Shown: positions 8,922 to 17,823, counted from the stretch's first letter. The stretch is 60,443 nucleotides of DNA from Sporolactobacillus spathodeae (GCF_016908935.1 NZ_JAFBEV010000017.1:1-60443), one strand, 5' to 3'. Notes: generated by a model not told the origin, from the letters alone. Program-made: numbers and translations.

Positions 8922-10286
8922 TTATTTCAATGCCTCAGCCACTGTCGCAATCACTTTGTCGATATCTTCTTTTTTAATGGTCAGTGGCGGTTCAATTCGG
9001 ATGGTTTTGGCATTGACTAATGTTCCAGCGACGAGAACCCCTTTATCAAACAATTTCTTAGAAAAGTCATAGCCAATTTGGTCTTCCTGGAATTCGATGC
9101 CAATCATCAAACCTTTGCCGCGGATTTCCATCACTTTGTCTTCATGACCTTTTGCCGCATCCCGCAACCCCTGAAGCATATAAGCGCCCATTTCCGCCGC
9201 GCGTTCCGGCAGATGTTCGTCAATTAATACATTGATTGTCGCAATCGCTGCGGCACAAGCGAGCGGATTGCCGCCAAACGTCGTGGTATGAATAAAGGGA
9301 TTAGGGAAGAAATTCTTGAAGACTTTTTCGCTGGCCACAACTGCACCAGCCGGAACAATGCCGCCGCCAAGCGCTTTAGCGAGGCAAATAATATCCGGTG
9401 CGACACCGTAATGTTCACAGCAGAACATCTTCCCGGTACGTCCCATCCCGGTCTGCACTTCATCGAGAATAAGTAAGGCCCCATATTTGTCGCAGAGCGC
9501 GCGAACTTTCGGCAAATAATCATCCGGCGGAACAATCACGCCGCCCTCTCCTTGAATCGGTTCAAGCAGAACGGCTGCCACATCTTCACCGACGAGATGA
9601 CAGGCTTCCATCGTCTTCTCCATCATCTCGATATCCCCATAGGCGACATGGCGGAATCCGGAGACAAGCGGCATAAATGGCTTGCGAAAGACGCCTTTCG
9701 CCGTTGCCGTTAGTGATCCAAGACTTTTGCCATGGAAAGCTTTCGTCGCTGCAAGTATCGTCGATCGATCGCTGTACAATTTAGCAAGCTTCAAGCCGCA
9801 TTCAACGCTCTCAGTGCCACTATTCGTGAAGAAAGAGTATTGTAGGTCGCCTGGTGTGATCTGAGCAAGCAATTTAGCGAGAAAAGCCCGAAGTGGATCC
9901 AGCAGATCCTGGCTGTGCAGCGCCTGACGATGCATCTGATTCTCAACTGCTTGAACGACTTTAGGATTACGATGACCGACATTATAAATACCGAAGCCGC
10001 CCAGACAATCAATATATTTCTTGCCATTGACGTCCTTGAAACTTTCCCCTTCATCCGACCATTCAACTGCGGCAAATTGCTTGTCTTTAGTCACTGTCTT
10101 TCGATAATCGAGAAAACCCGGATTGACAAAATCACGGAAACAATCGACCGTCTCCTGGGTAATCCATGACGCATCCTCATCCGTTATCGCGTCATTGCTT
10201 TTGTTGATCAGATCCAGAACTTTTTGCGCATACTGACTTGCATCGGCATATTTCTCATTGGCCTGTGTTTCCCAATCAATGCTCAT
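8922..10286 (-). CDS. patA: Putrescine aminotransferase
   Basis: Class III PLP-dependent aminotransferase of 454 residues moving the amino group of putrescine (or cadaverine) to 2-oxoglutarate. It is collinear with E. coli PatA/YgjG over nearly the whole length: FVNPGFLDYRKTVT, CLGGFGIYNVGHRNP, QALHSQDLLDPLRA, SFFTNSGTESVE, LEPIQGEGGVI, LDEVQTGMGRTGKMF and NAKTIRIEPPLT are all present. The PLP lysine is K304 in CLAKALGGG. An AGGAGG site stands in front of the ATG. It is the first gene of the operon and is preceded by a -24/-12 promoter. Assignment is strong because the putrescine-specific blocks, not just general class III motifs, are conserved. Confidence 0.92.
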   Translation of the reverse strand: MSIDWETQANEKYADASQYAQKVLDLINKSNDAITDEDASWITQETVDCFRDFVNPGFLDYRKTVTKDKQFAAVEWSDEGESFKDVNGKKYIDCLGGFGIYNVGHRNPKVVQAVENQMHRQALHSQDLLDPLRAFLAKLLAQITPGDLQYSFFTNSGTESVECGLKLAKLYSDRSTILAATKAFHGKSLGSLTATAKGVFRKPFMPLVSGFRHVAYGDIEMMEKTMEACHLVGEDVAAVLLEPIQGEGGVIVPPDDYLPKVRALCDKYGALLILDEVQTGMGRTGKMFCCEHYGVAPDIICLAKALGGGIVPAGAVVASEKVFKNFFPNPFIHTTTFGGNPLACAAAIATINVLIDEHLPERAAEMGAYMLQGLRDAAKGHEDKVMEIRGKGLMIGIEFQEDQIGYDFSKKLFDKGVLVAGTLVNAKTIRIEPPLTIKKEDIDKVIATVAEALK

Positions 10287-10359
10287 AAAAAATCCTCCTG
10301 TTTGTTTGCCTTTGCCATCGGTTCTTCCGACAGCTCTTAACTGTTACACAACACTATAA

Positions 10360-10375
10360 GCAAACTTCATGCCAA
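10360..10375 (-). promoter_or_regulatory. Sigma-54 (-24/-12) promoter for patA operon
   Basis: On the minus strand the sequence reads TTGGCATGAAGTTTGC: GG and GC separated by exactly 10 nt, as required for sigma-54 holoenzyme. The transcript would start near 10348, about 60 nt before patA. Upstream, TTTATGTCA (10392 region) and TGACATA (about 10471) form a widely spaced inverted pair that might be an enhancer site; that part is tentative. The remainder of the gap 10287-10760 holds a dispersed repeat. Confidence 0.85.
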
Positions 10376-10545
10376 AACAGAAAAAAGCGTCTTTATGTCA
10401 GATATTCTGTCCTATCATTATGCTATTAGCGCATATTTCATATGTAGTTCACAAGAAAGGTTACAATAAATGACATATAAATTCAAAAATAAAAAAAGAT
10501 CAGAATATTATTCAATTTTGAATAACCAATGCAATGATGCATAAA

Positions 10546-10700
10546 TAAATTTGGTTACGCCAAGTCTTTTTACAAAGATTGCGCTCCACCTGCTCACTTG
10601 CCGCGGGCGCCGCGCGTTTTCTCAAACGGCTGGAGTCTGCGGGGCTCACTCGGCTCGCTTTCCCGCAAGGCGTCCGAGCGCTTTCGCTCCATTTTTTTAC
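10546..10700 (+). repeat. Dispersed composite repeat
   Basis: TTTGGTTACGCCAAGTC hairpin followed by the core with CTCACTTGCCGCGGGCG and CTTTCCCGCAAGGCG. It lies between the sigma-54 regulator and the patA promoter. Confidence 0.85.
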
Positions 10701-10733
10701 ACAAATTTTTTATATTATCTTATCTTGCAATAA

Positions 10734-10761
10734 AACGCAGGACCCTTAGCGATCCTGCGTT
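10734..10761 (-). terminator. Terminator of the sigma-54 regulator gene
   Basis: Stem AACGCAGGA/TCCTGCGTT with T-rich sequence following on the minus strand. The hairpin touches the stop codon of the regulator. Confidence 0.75.
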
Positions 10762-12860
10762 CACTGTTTTTCTGACGCGACGCGAGCGGCGACGATTTTC
10801 TGATATTTTCTGCTGACTGAGGATTGGCTGATACCAAGCACTTCGGCAGCTCGTGTCGTGGTTTTAAATTTCTTCATCGCGAGTGTAATCAATTCATCTT
10901 CCAAGCGTTCTTTCGCCTGTTTCATTGGAAGTATCTGACGAATCATCAGGTCTTTGGATGCAAGCGGCTGATCGAAGCGGATCAATTTACTGACCAGCGA
11001 CGCTTGTATCGTTTCATTTTCAGAAACAACCATCAATCGTTCCATCACATTCTGCAATTCTCGGATATTTCCCGGCCAGTGATAGAGTTCAAGCAAATTC
11101 AACGCATCCGGCATTAGCAGATAATTCTTTTGATAGCGCTGATTGAATTGCCTTAAGAAGTGAAGGGCGAGTACAGCAATATCCTCAGGACGTTCCCGGA
11201 GCGGCGGAACATGAATAGGTATGACGTTCAGACGGTAATAGAGGTCTTCTCGGAAACTGCCGGCACGCACCATTTCTTTTAGATTCCGATTGGTCGCTGC
11301 AACAATCTGGACATCAATTGGAATCGACCGTGTACTGCCAAGCGGGACAACCTCACTTTCTTGAAGGACGCGCAAGAGTTTCACTTGGAGTTGCGGCGTC
11401 AATTCACCGATTTCGTCAAGAAAAAGCACGCCACCGTTCGCCTGTTCAAAATACCCTTTTTTCCCTTTTACACTGGCTCCTGTAAACGCGCCATTCACAT
11501 AACCGAATAACTCACTCTCCAACAAATTTTCTGGGATTGCCCCACAATTTAGCTTAATAAATGGCAGTTTATTGCGTTTGCCCATTTGATGAATGGCCTG
11601 GGCAATTACCTCTTTGCCGACGCCTGATTCACCACTGATCAGAACGGTGGACGAAAATTCGGAGACCTTACGCGCCCGAATCATTAATTCTTCCATCTTC
11701 GCGCTTCGAAAAATCATTTTTTGCTGAAGAATTGTTTCTTTTTTAAAATCATCGAGTTCTTTTTTGTACTTATTCAATTCTGACTTGAGCCGCGTCGTTT
11801 CGGTGATATCGCGCAAAGCAATAATCATCCGCCGCAACTCTCCATCTGCATCCAAAATCGGTGTACAGACCAATAACACTTTTTTCCCAAGCGGTGTTTC
11901 TTCGACAGCCGAGTATTTCTTCTTATCACGGATCACGTGGCGGATCACCGTTGGCTGAATCGGACCACCTTCATCAAGTTGCAGCAAATTCTTGCCGATG
12001 AATTTTTTGAAATTAATCACCCAGTATTCCGGTGTCATCGTCTCGCTGCAACGAATCAGCACGCCACGATCATTTAGCACAAGGATTTCATCGTAAATAC
12101 TCGATAAAACCGCGTTGAGGTCCGCGTTCAAATTTTTCACAGATTCGATTTCCATTGCCATTTTTTCAATCATTGGCAGATCCTGAACGACAATGACGAT
12201 GCCGTCAACCGCTTTTTTTAAATTTAGAATGGGGCTGTAATCCGCAAGTATTCCCATTTGATCAGTCACAAGAATTTGGTTCAGGACACTCTCGCCCGTC
12301 TGAAAGACATGCGCGATATCCTGAGCATTAAAAATAATCGTGGCTGGCTGATTCAAAACCTTATCTGGCTGCCGCTTCGTCATTTTCAAGGCGGCATCAT
12401 TGAAATTAATGATTCGTCCCAAGGAATCGAGGACGAATATCCCCATTGGAATCGAGGTCAGTATCGTTTTCAGTAGATCTGTATTCTGAGCATCATCTTT
12501 AAACAGCGCAATGATCAGATCTTCACGGGTGATATAGCCGATAATCTGCTGATTCTGATTTTTCACGAGGGTAACGGGTTCACCAATCACACGAAATAGA
12601 TCAATTGGAGAGATTTCATGATCGAGAAAACAGGCGGAGGACAATGAATGGATATGATGCTTTATGTAGTCTGTCGTAATGGGCAGCGTATTGTCCCGCT
12701 GCAATTCTTTCGCATAGAGATAACCAGCAAGGCGCTCGTTATTTTTTATAAAAATATAATCATCGCACGAGTCATCCGTAAAGAACAAGGGATTTTCTTC
12801 TATTTCGCTCAAAGAAACCATTCGTATCGGTTTGATTTTCTCATAATTAATCGCGACCAT
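10761..12860 (-). CDS. Sigma-54-dependent transcriptional activator (CBS-PAS-PAS-AAA-HTH)
   Basis: Enhancer-binding protein of 699 residues that remodels sigma-54 RNA polymerase with ATP. N-terminal CBS-like region (about 15-120), two PAS-like regions (about 130-230 and 245-355), a short coiled coil, then the AAA+ domain: Walker A GESGVGKE at 410-417, the sigma-54-contacting loop GAFTGA at 457-462, Walker B VLFLDEIGE at 478-486. A Fis-type helix-turn-helix occupies about 665-692 (TTTRAAEVLGISQSSVSRKY). GGAGAGGAG precedes the ATG. It is encoded immediately upstream of the patA operon, whose promoter is of the -24/-12 type, so it is very likely the activator of putrescine use. The CBS and PAS domains suggest it senses a nucleotide or small metabolite; which one is unknown. 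Confidence 0.9.
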   Translation of the reverse strand: MVAINYEKIKPIRMVSLSEIEENPLFFTDDSCDDYIFIKNNERLAGYLYAKELQRDNTLPITTDYIKHHIHSLSSACFLDHEISPIDLFRVIGEPVTLVKNQNQQIIGYITREDLIIALFKDDAQNTDLLKTILTSIPMGIFVLDSLGRIINFNDAALKMTKRQPDKVLNQPATIIFNAQDIAHVFQTGESVLNQILVTDQMGILADYSPILNLKKAVDGIVIVVQDLPMIEKMAMEIESVKNLNADLNAVLSSIYDEILVLNDRGVLIRCSETMTPEYWVINFKKFIGKNLLQLDEGGPIQPTVIRHVIRDKKKYSAVEETPLGKKVLLVCTPILDADGELRRMIIALRDITETTRLKSELNKYKKELDDFKKETILQQKMIFRSAKMEELMIRARKVSEFSSTVLISGESGVGKEVIAQAIHQMGKRNKLPFIKLNCGAIPENLLESELFGYVNGAFTGASVKGKKGYFEQANGGVLFLDEIGELTPQLQVKLLRVLQESEVVPLGSTRSIPIDVQIVAATNRNLKEMVRAGSFREDLYYRLNVIPIHVPPLRERPEDIAVLALHFLRQFNQRYQKNYLLMPDALNLLELYHWPGNIRELQNVMERLMVVSENETIQASLVSKLIRFDQPLASKDLMIRQILPMKQAKERLEDELITLAMKKFKTTTRAAEVLGISQSSVSRKYQKIVAARVASEKQ

Positions 12861-12974
12861 GCCAGCGCTCCTCTCCTGCTTTGTTAACTATTTTAACACA
12901 TCCTATCGATCTTACAGCTTTCATGAATTTGCTTCTGGCGATTGAGCGGGCGCTGCTTTCGTTTTTATATGTTC

Positions 12975-13135
12975 ATAGGGAAACTTTGCTGAGCCAGGTC
13001 CTTTTTCAACCAATGTGCTCCAGCTGCTTGCTTGCCGCGGGCGCACCGCGAGCCTCCTCGGACAAACTAGAGTCTGCGAGGCCCGTCTGGCACGCTGTTC
13101 CCGCAGGCGTCTCGCGCCTCCGCCGCATTTTTTTC
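12975..13135 (+). repeat. Dispersed composite repeat
   Basis: Begins ACTTTGCTGAGCCAGGTCC, then CTGCTTGCTTGCCGCGGGC and GTTCCCGCAGGCGTCTCG. One of the longer copies. Confidence 0.85.
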
Positions 13136-13230
13136 GCGATTGGGCTGGCGCTGCTGCGATTGAACCGGCTCTTCTGGCGTTTGAGCCTGCGCTTCTAGCG
13201 ATAGGACGCGCACTTTTAGCAATTGACCGC
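13136..13230 (+). repeat. Degenerate 21-bp tandem repeat
   Basis: Successive units cttctggcgtttgagcctg.., cttctagcgataggacgcg.. and cttttagcaattgaccgcc.. are each 21 bp; a related unit (cttctggcgattgagcggg) lies separately at 12930-12955. It abuts the dispersed repeat on its right side. Together these fill the gap 12861-13321. Confidence 0.65.
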
Positions 13231-13273
13231 CCTCGCTGCTTCAGTTTCGTTTTATATTTTCTTAAATAAGTAG

Positions 13274-13320
13274 ATCGCTTAACGCCCTCGGAAAAAAAAT
13301 TCAGAGGGTGTTAAGTGATC
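13274..13320 (-). terminator. Long hairpin terminator of the glucosaminidase gene
   Basis: A long imperfect stem (CTTAACGCCCTC with GAGGGTGTTAAG, extended by GATC at both ends) with an A/T-rich loop, directly next to the stop codon of the minus-strand gene. Confidence 0.8.
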
Positions 13321-13321
13321 T

Positions 13322-14020
13322 TCAGAACATGATCGCCCATGTTACGGGGCCAACTTGCCCATCTACGTCCAAACGATGGCGGCGTTGATAGGCTCTGACC
13401 GCTGCTGCCGTCTGTGGTCCATAAATACCGTCGGCTTGGATACCGACCGCGTTTTGGATGCGCTGCACATCCTTTCCTGTACTACCGATGCTGAGCACAC
13501 GGCCCGGATACGGCACAATCGCTAGCCGCGATGTCACTTGCTTAACCGTTTTTTTAACCGTGTTGACTTTTTTCCCATCAAAGCGCTGCAGATCGTTGAC
13601 TTGAATCGTCGTAATCAGTTTAGCCGCATAGTTTGCATCGGTCGCAAAACCCGCGTCTTGAATCGCCTGTGCCGCCTTTTTATAATCCATCTCACCGATC
13701 ACAGTTCGATATCTGGGCAGCTGGTATAAAGCAACCAGGTCGAGGACAGATGCATAAATATTCGGATACTTGCGAAACGGAGCGACAATCTTACGCCAGC
13801 CATTCTTCGCGTCGTACTCCGAGGTCGTTAACTGATCGGATTGACCGCGATACGCACCTTTAATGCCAAATAAATTGCTGTCCCTGACCGCTAGCACCGA
13901 AGTCCCCCATGCCGACTCCAGCGCGGCCTGGGCGATAATAAGCGACGGCAGAATTTTATTCGCGTCACCTGCTTTCTGCGCGTACCCACTAATCTTTTTG
14001 ATAAACGCTTCTTTACTCAG
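13322..14020 (-). CDS. Glucosaminidase with peptidoglycan-binding domain
   Basis: Cell-wall hydrolase cutting the glycan strand at N-acetylglucosamine. The first ATG in frame gives a truncated protein starting inside the catalytic domain (MLAVRDSNLFGIKGAY). Reading upstream in the same frame restores the missing part of the domain: KEAFIKKISGYAQKAGD, then LIIAQAALESAWGTSV with the likely catalytic Glu. The only initiator-like codon before the upstream TGA stop is a CTG at 14020, placed about 9 nt after GGAGG, giving about 232 residues. A peptidoglycan-binding domain 1 follows (VLSIGSTGKDVQRIQNAVG...DGIYGPQTAAAVRAYQ). There is no signal peptide, as in phage endolysins or enzymes released by lysis. 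A sequencing change in the start region is the alternative. Confidence 0.8.
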   Translation of the reverse strand: MSKEAFIKKISGYAQKAGDANKILPSLIIAQAALESAWGTSVLAVRDSNLFGIKGAYRGQSDQLTTSEYDAKNGWRKIVAPFRKYPNIYASVLDLVALYQLPRYRTVIGEMDYKKAAQAIQDAGFATDANYAAKLITTIQVNDLQRFDGKKVNTVKKTVKQVTSRLAIVPYPGRVLSIGSTGKDVQRIQNAVGIQADGIYGPQTAAAVRAYQRRHRLDVDGQVGPVTWAIMF

Positions 14021-14098
14021 TAAAAATCGCCTCCGAATCCAACACCAATCGCGGGCAGCAACTCATCGAACCCATCAAGCTGTACTGCGCCGAAATTC

Positions 14099-14122
14099 GT
14101 GATCAGATTTCTGTCTGATCAC
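14099..14122. other. Perfect inverted repeat upstream of the glucosaminidase
   Basis: GTGATCAGA and TCTGATCAC flank a 6-nt loop, about 80 nt upstream of the glucosaminidase start. It could be an operator or leader hairpin; there is no T-run for termination. Confidence 0.5.
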
Positions 14123-14218
14123 TATTCAATTTATTCAAAGAGTGTTCGGATTCACTAGACAAATTTTCCTGACACAATGCCTTTTTTTACGCGAAAAAAA
14201 ATCGGGTTCGATGCAAAA

Positions 14219-14245
14219 CAAAACCCACATCAGATGTGGGTTTTG
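14219..14245 (-). terminator. Rho-independent terminator
   Basis: Stem CAAAACCCACATC/GATGTGGGTTTTG with T-rich sequence on the minus strand, 32 nt after the DUF2231-like gene. Confidence 0.85.
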
Positions 14246-14276
14246 AATGAATGCAATTCACATTAATTTGTAAGTC

Positions 14277-15146
14277 TTATTTTCCAAACAGTTCTGGGAA
14301 CAGAGCAACCGTGCCGCCAATGTGCGAAGCGACCGAAATAATCACGATGCAAACAACTGCACCGACAATATAGAAGGTTTTGCCTTTGAGCAAATCTTTT
14401 GCTTCGAATTTAAAATGAAAATAAGAGCGGATAGCACTCAGAATAATGAAGGCGATCATCGTAATGACACCCCAGAATTCATGAAGATCAAGCGCTGCTG
14501 GATTATACTTGACCGGTTCCACAGCAGCATGCGCCAATGCAGGCATTTGTGCGGCGCGCATATAACCGGTGATAACCGTCGCAATAATTGTTACCGTACC
14601 TAGAATCAAGAAGGTGTAGCCAATGTCCTGCAGGCTCTTCGCCCAGCTCTTGGTTTTTCCGATCAAGGCAGAGACGTCAGCAACGAAGCCGATAATCACA
14701 AGCGGAACTGTAAATTGAAGAACGCCCCAATGCGGGTAGCGATAAATTTTGAATAGCGTAAACGCAAGGATCGCGCCAATCAATGAAAAGATCAGATAGA
14801 ACAGATTGTCGCCGATATCTTTCTTTGTTGATTTGTAAAATACGATTCGGACAACAGCCAAAATCGTCACATAGATAGTAAAAATAATAGCTTTTGTCGC
14901 ATGTGGTCCGATTTTTGCCATCAGTCCAAGTGATTCTGCAGCGACGAGTCCTGCAAGGCAAGTGACGATGCCCATGACGGCTGTCGCAACGAGTGTAATG
15001 AAACCTGCTTTTTTAAGTGTTTGGTTCCACTTCGACTGTTTCATTGCCGATGCAACGAGATCACAGAGGAAGCTGACAACAATCAGTGCAATTGGGAAAT
15101 GCAGCACGAGAAAATGGAATGTGTTAAAAACGTTTGGTGTTACCAA
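14277..15146 (-). CDS. DUF2231-like multi-helix membrane protein
   Basis: Integral membrane protein of 289 residues with about eight hydrophobic helices. The opening FNTFHFLVLHFPIALIVVSFLCDL is the hallmark of DUF2231-type predicted membrane proteins (conserved His in the first helix), and a similar His-containing segment recurs in the second half (DLHEFWGVITMIAFIILSAI), suggesting an internally duplicated four-helix unit. Paired His in such helices often bind haem, but this is not shown here. The start is TTG with GGGGTAAG upstream. It is monocistronic, ended by a strong terminator. The biological role is unknown. Confidence 0.7.
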   Translation of the reverse strand: MVTPNVFNTFHFLVLHFPIALIVVSFLCDLVASAMKQSKWNQTLKKAGFITLVATAVMGIVTCLAGLVAAESLGLMAKIGPHATKAIIFTIYVTILAVVRIVFYKSTKKDIGDNLFYLIFSLIGAILAFTLFKIYRYPHWGVLQFTVPLVIIGFVADVSALIGKTKSWAKSLQDIGYTFLILGTVTIIATVITGYMRAAQMPALAHAAVEPVKYNPAALDLHEFWGVITMIAFIILSAIRSYFHFKFEAKDLLKGKTFYIVGAVVCIVIISVASHIGGTVALFPELFGK

Positions 15147-15318
15147 TTTCTTACCCCCACTTTCGAATAATATAAAAAAGAAAATCCATTTGATTCCTTT
15201 TTTATTTTAAGGGGGTAAGCGGAGAAAAACTTTGCAAATCGACCAAAGAAGTTAGCTAATCGGCTAAATGAATGGGTATTTGTGATAAAAAAGTGAACAT
15301 CGATAAAGATTCAGCAGT

Positions 15319-16215
15319 TTATTCTGCTTGACTTTTTCGATAAATCAATGGCGTTAAATGTTCAAAATGCTTGAATGTTCTGTTGAAATTGCTGATGTCA
15401 CTGAAACCGACTTTTTGAGCAATCATTGTAATCGTCAAGCTCGTTGTGATTAAAAGCTTTTTCGCCACTTGAATACGTATGGTGTTCCGGTAGTCGATAA
15501 ATGACATACCGGCTGCTTCTTTAAAATACTTTGTGAAGGTTGAACGGCTCATCCCGCAATAATCACACATTTGTTTCAAACTGATCGGCTGCATATAATT
15601 CGTCTTCACATAGCTTCTGATCGTATCAAACAAATCTTCGTTACTCTCAATAGTAGTCTCCGAGGGTTCATGGTGTTCATGCGCCGACCATCTTCCGAGA
15701 TACAGAAACAACTCCATCAATTGCAGGCGAATCAGGCAGTGTTGCCCCCACATGCGTTGGTTATATTCTTTGTAGATCCGATTCAGCAGCACTAACAACT
15801 CAAATTGTTGACCCGAATCGAGTACAAAGGAAGACGTGAAATCATTCCGTCTCACAAGCGTAGGATCAATAAAAAAAGGATCAATATCCGTTAGCGCATG
15901 ATCTAAAACGGTCCAATCATCGCTAAAAAGACTCTGGTCAAACGTTATACGGTACAGCTTAAGATAAGAGCCTCTGGCCACTTGAAAAGCGTGTTTCATG
16001 CCTGGCTGGATAATAAGGAGACTTCCTTGTCTGATACGCGTTTTCTGCTCCTTGTATTGATAAATCCCTTGACCACCTGCGATATAAACCATTTCCGTAA
16101 ACTCATGAACGTGCAATTCGACCGATTCGCCGCTTTTATATTCATCGATGCATAGTTGGAAAGGAAATTCCTGGCCGACAGGATTCTGTTTTTTTAAACG
16201 ATACATAATTGCCAT
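15319..16215 (-). CDS. AraC-family transcriptional regulator with cupin N-terminus
   Basis: 298 residues. The N-terminal half is an AraC-type cupin sensing domain (ELHVHEFTEMVYIAGGQGIYQYKE and RQGSLLIIQPGMKHAFQV). The C-terminal 100 residues hold two helix-turn-helix motifs: SLKQMCDYCGMSRSTFTKYFKEAAG, and TITMIAQKVGFSDISNFNRTFKHFEHLTPLIYRKS, the classical AraC signature. Such proteins usually respond to a sugar or related ligand. No dedicated target is adjacent in an obvious operon; the anion permease upstream on the same strand and the DUF2231-like gene are the nearest candidates. The ligand is unknown. Confidence 0.88.
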   Translation of the reverse strand: MAIMYRLKKQNPVGQEFPFQLCIDEYKSGESVELHVHEFTEMVYIAGGQGIYQYKEQKTRIRQGSLLIIQPGMKHAFQVARGSYLKLYRITFDQSLFSDDWTVLDHALTDIDPFFIDPTLVRRNDFTSSFVLDSGQQFELLVLLNRIYKEYNQRMWGQHCLIRLQLMELFLYLGRWSAHEHHEPSETTIESNEDLFDTIRSYVKTNYMQPISLKQMCDYCGMSRSTFTKYFKEAAGMSFIDYRNTIRIQVAKKLLITTSLTITMIAQKVGFSDISNFNRTFKHFEHLTPLIYRKSQAE

Positions 16216-16384
16216 TCATCCCCTTTCTGACACTTTTCCAGCGATTCTCGATGACTTATGTCATAGCAAAGCATAGCATGTTTGATGAGAGTTTGCGCAT
16301 TAATATAAATTAGAAAAATCTCATTTTTGTCGCGTCAAACGTGCGCCGTTGTCCATCGAGTGGTTGCCCCAGCTCATCAGTGCA

Positions 16385-16435
16385 ACAGATGTGCTTCGGC
16401 TACTCGCTTGCCTAAGGCGCTTTATCGCCACCACT
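16385..16435 (+). repeat. Truncated copy of the dispersed repeat
   Basis: TGTGCTTCGGCTACTCGCTTG followed by a shortened GGCGCTTTATCGCC end, adjoining the stop codon of the permease gene. Partial and degenerate. Confidence 0.45.
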
Positions 16436-16436
16436 A

Positions 16437-17558
16437 TTAATCGATCAGCGCGAGCAGGAGCCAACCGATGCCGCCGAGGATCAGCAAACCGGCAAAATTC
16501 ACGGCTGAAAACAGCCAAAGAAATGTGCCGACGTTCTGATGCACAAGCTGCCGATATTGTTTGTAAGCAATCAGATTCGCCATCGAGGCCACCAACGTGC
16601 CTAAACCGCCGATATTGACGCCTAGAAAAAGTGCGGACACGTGACTGGTGAATTTAGCGAGCAGAATTGCGGCGGGGACATTGCTGATCAACTGACTGGT
16701 CACAAGCCCACTCATGTAAACGGCCAAGCGATTGTTTTCTAAATGACGGATGAGGTCAGCAATGATCGGCGAACGACTGATATCGCCGACAGCAATAAAG
16801 AAACAGAGAAATGTGCCAAGCAGTCCATAATCGACTTGCTTCACTAATCGGCGATCAAATAGACAAACGAAGAGGACAGTTACCGCGGCCGCTAGCCAAC
16901 TTGGAACGACCGAAAAGACGCCGAGAAAGATAAAAAGCGTCACCAGAATGGTCAAAGTCAGCGGACGCGCAGCAATCTGATATTTGATCAGCTTCGGTGT
17001 CGTTACTTCTTGTTTGCCGAACAAAAAGGATGTGGACAGAATCAATAGAAAGCTAACTAAGGTGATCGGCAAGGACAAACGAAAGAACGCGCCGGCGCTT
17101 AGATGATAATGCGCCAAGAGAAATAAATTTTGCGGGTTGCCGAAGGGTGTCAGCACACTGCCCAAGTTCGCCGCAAGCGTAATCAGCGTGACAGGCAGCA
17201 TCAGTGGGGCGTCAATCTTTCTGGCGATCGCCACGAAAAAGGGTACCAACGTAAGTATCGCTACGTCATTGGTAAACAGCATCGCGCTGAAAAAAGATAA
17301 GAGTAATAGGAAACGAATCAATTGACGCAGATGACTGACCTTGGAGATGAGCACCATCGCACAATAATCGAGGATATGGAGCTTTTTGTAAACAAGAACT
17401 ATTAGCATCAATGACAAAAGCGAAGTCATCGTCTTCCAGTTAATATCATTGAGCTGTGGCCTGCTTAAGAACAGGCTCGCGATCGCGAAAATAAAGGATA
17501 TCCAGAGCAGCGTATCCTTTCGAATTTTTTTAATGAGGACAGGATAATAAGCTTTCAT
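16437..17558 (-). CDS. SLC13/ArsB-type anion permease
   Basis: Polytopic membrane protein of about 373 residues (from MKAYYPVLIKKIRK) with about 10-11 helices, of the ion transporter superfamily that includes SLC13, ArsB and NhaD. Typical helix-loop segments are visible: FTNDVAILTLVPFFVAIA, TLAANLGSVLTPFGNPQNLFL and, in the second half, QLISNVPAAILLAKF; the NPQN and SNVPAA pieces form the pseudo-symmetric substrate sites. Dicarboxylates, arsenite or sodium are all possible; no arsR or citrate genes are adjacent. A GTG 23 codons upstream (17627) would extend the protein into the neighbouring degenerate repeat and has no ribosome site, so I prefer the ATG at 17558. Confidence 0.8.
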   Translation of the reverse strand: MKAYYPVLIKKIRKDTLLWISFIFAIASLFLSRPQLNDINWKTMTSLLSLMLIVLVYKKLHILDYCAMVLISKVSHLRQLIRFLLLLSFFSAMLFTNDVAILTLVPFFVAIARKIDAPLMLPVTLITLAANLGSVLTPFGNPQNLFLLAHYHLSAGAFFRLSLPITLVSFLLILSTSFLFGKQEVTTPKLIKYQIAARPLTLTILVTLFIFLGVFSVVPSWLAAAVTVLFVCLFDRRLVKQVDYGLLGTFLCFFIAVGDISRSPIIADLIRHLENNRLAVYMSGLVTSQLISNVPAAILLAKFTSHVSALFLGVNIGGLGTLVASMANLIAYKQYRQLVHQNVGTFLWLFSAVNFAGLLILGGIGWLLLALID

Positions 17559-17619
17559 GTGACCAGTGTAGCGATTAATCGTTGCGTGTTCAAGCTGTTT
17601 TGGACTCGGTTTGAGTGCT

Positions 17620-17690
17620 TTGTCCACTTTTTCGAGCGGATCCGACCCGATTTCGAGCGTTTTGCCTAATTTTTCGAACGTCGGCCATGA
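17620..17690 (-). repeat. Short degenerate ~21-bp repeat
   Basis: Three units built around tTTTCGAgCG (ctttttcgagcggatccga, cgatttcgagcgttttgcc, atttttcgaacgtcggcc), about 20-21 bp each. It resembles the larger arrays in period but not in exact sequence. Confidence 0.5.
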
Positions 17691-17744
17691 CTACAATAGC
17701 TTTTCACTGCATTTTCGACGAAAAATCATAGACACGCATGTGCA

Positions 17745-17781
17745 AAAAAGCCCCAAATCTTAGAAATAGATTTGAGGCTTT
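17745..17781 (-). terminator. Terminator of the sorbose operon
   Basis: Stem AAAGCCTCAAATCT/AGATTTGGGGCTTT followed by a T-run on the minus strand, 43 nt after the sorE stop. Confidence 0.88.
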
Positions 17782-17823
17782 ATGATTAGGAGAATGATTT
17801 AGTTTTTAAAGCAACATTTTTGT

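Noticed and set aside
17559-17627. N-terminal extension of the anion permease
   Set aside because: The GTG start has no ribosome site, and the extra 23 residues come from the degenerate 21-bp repeat region.
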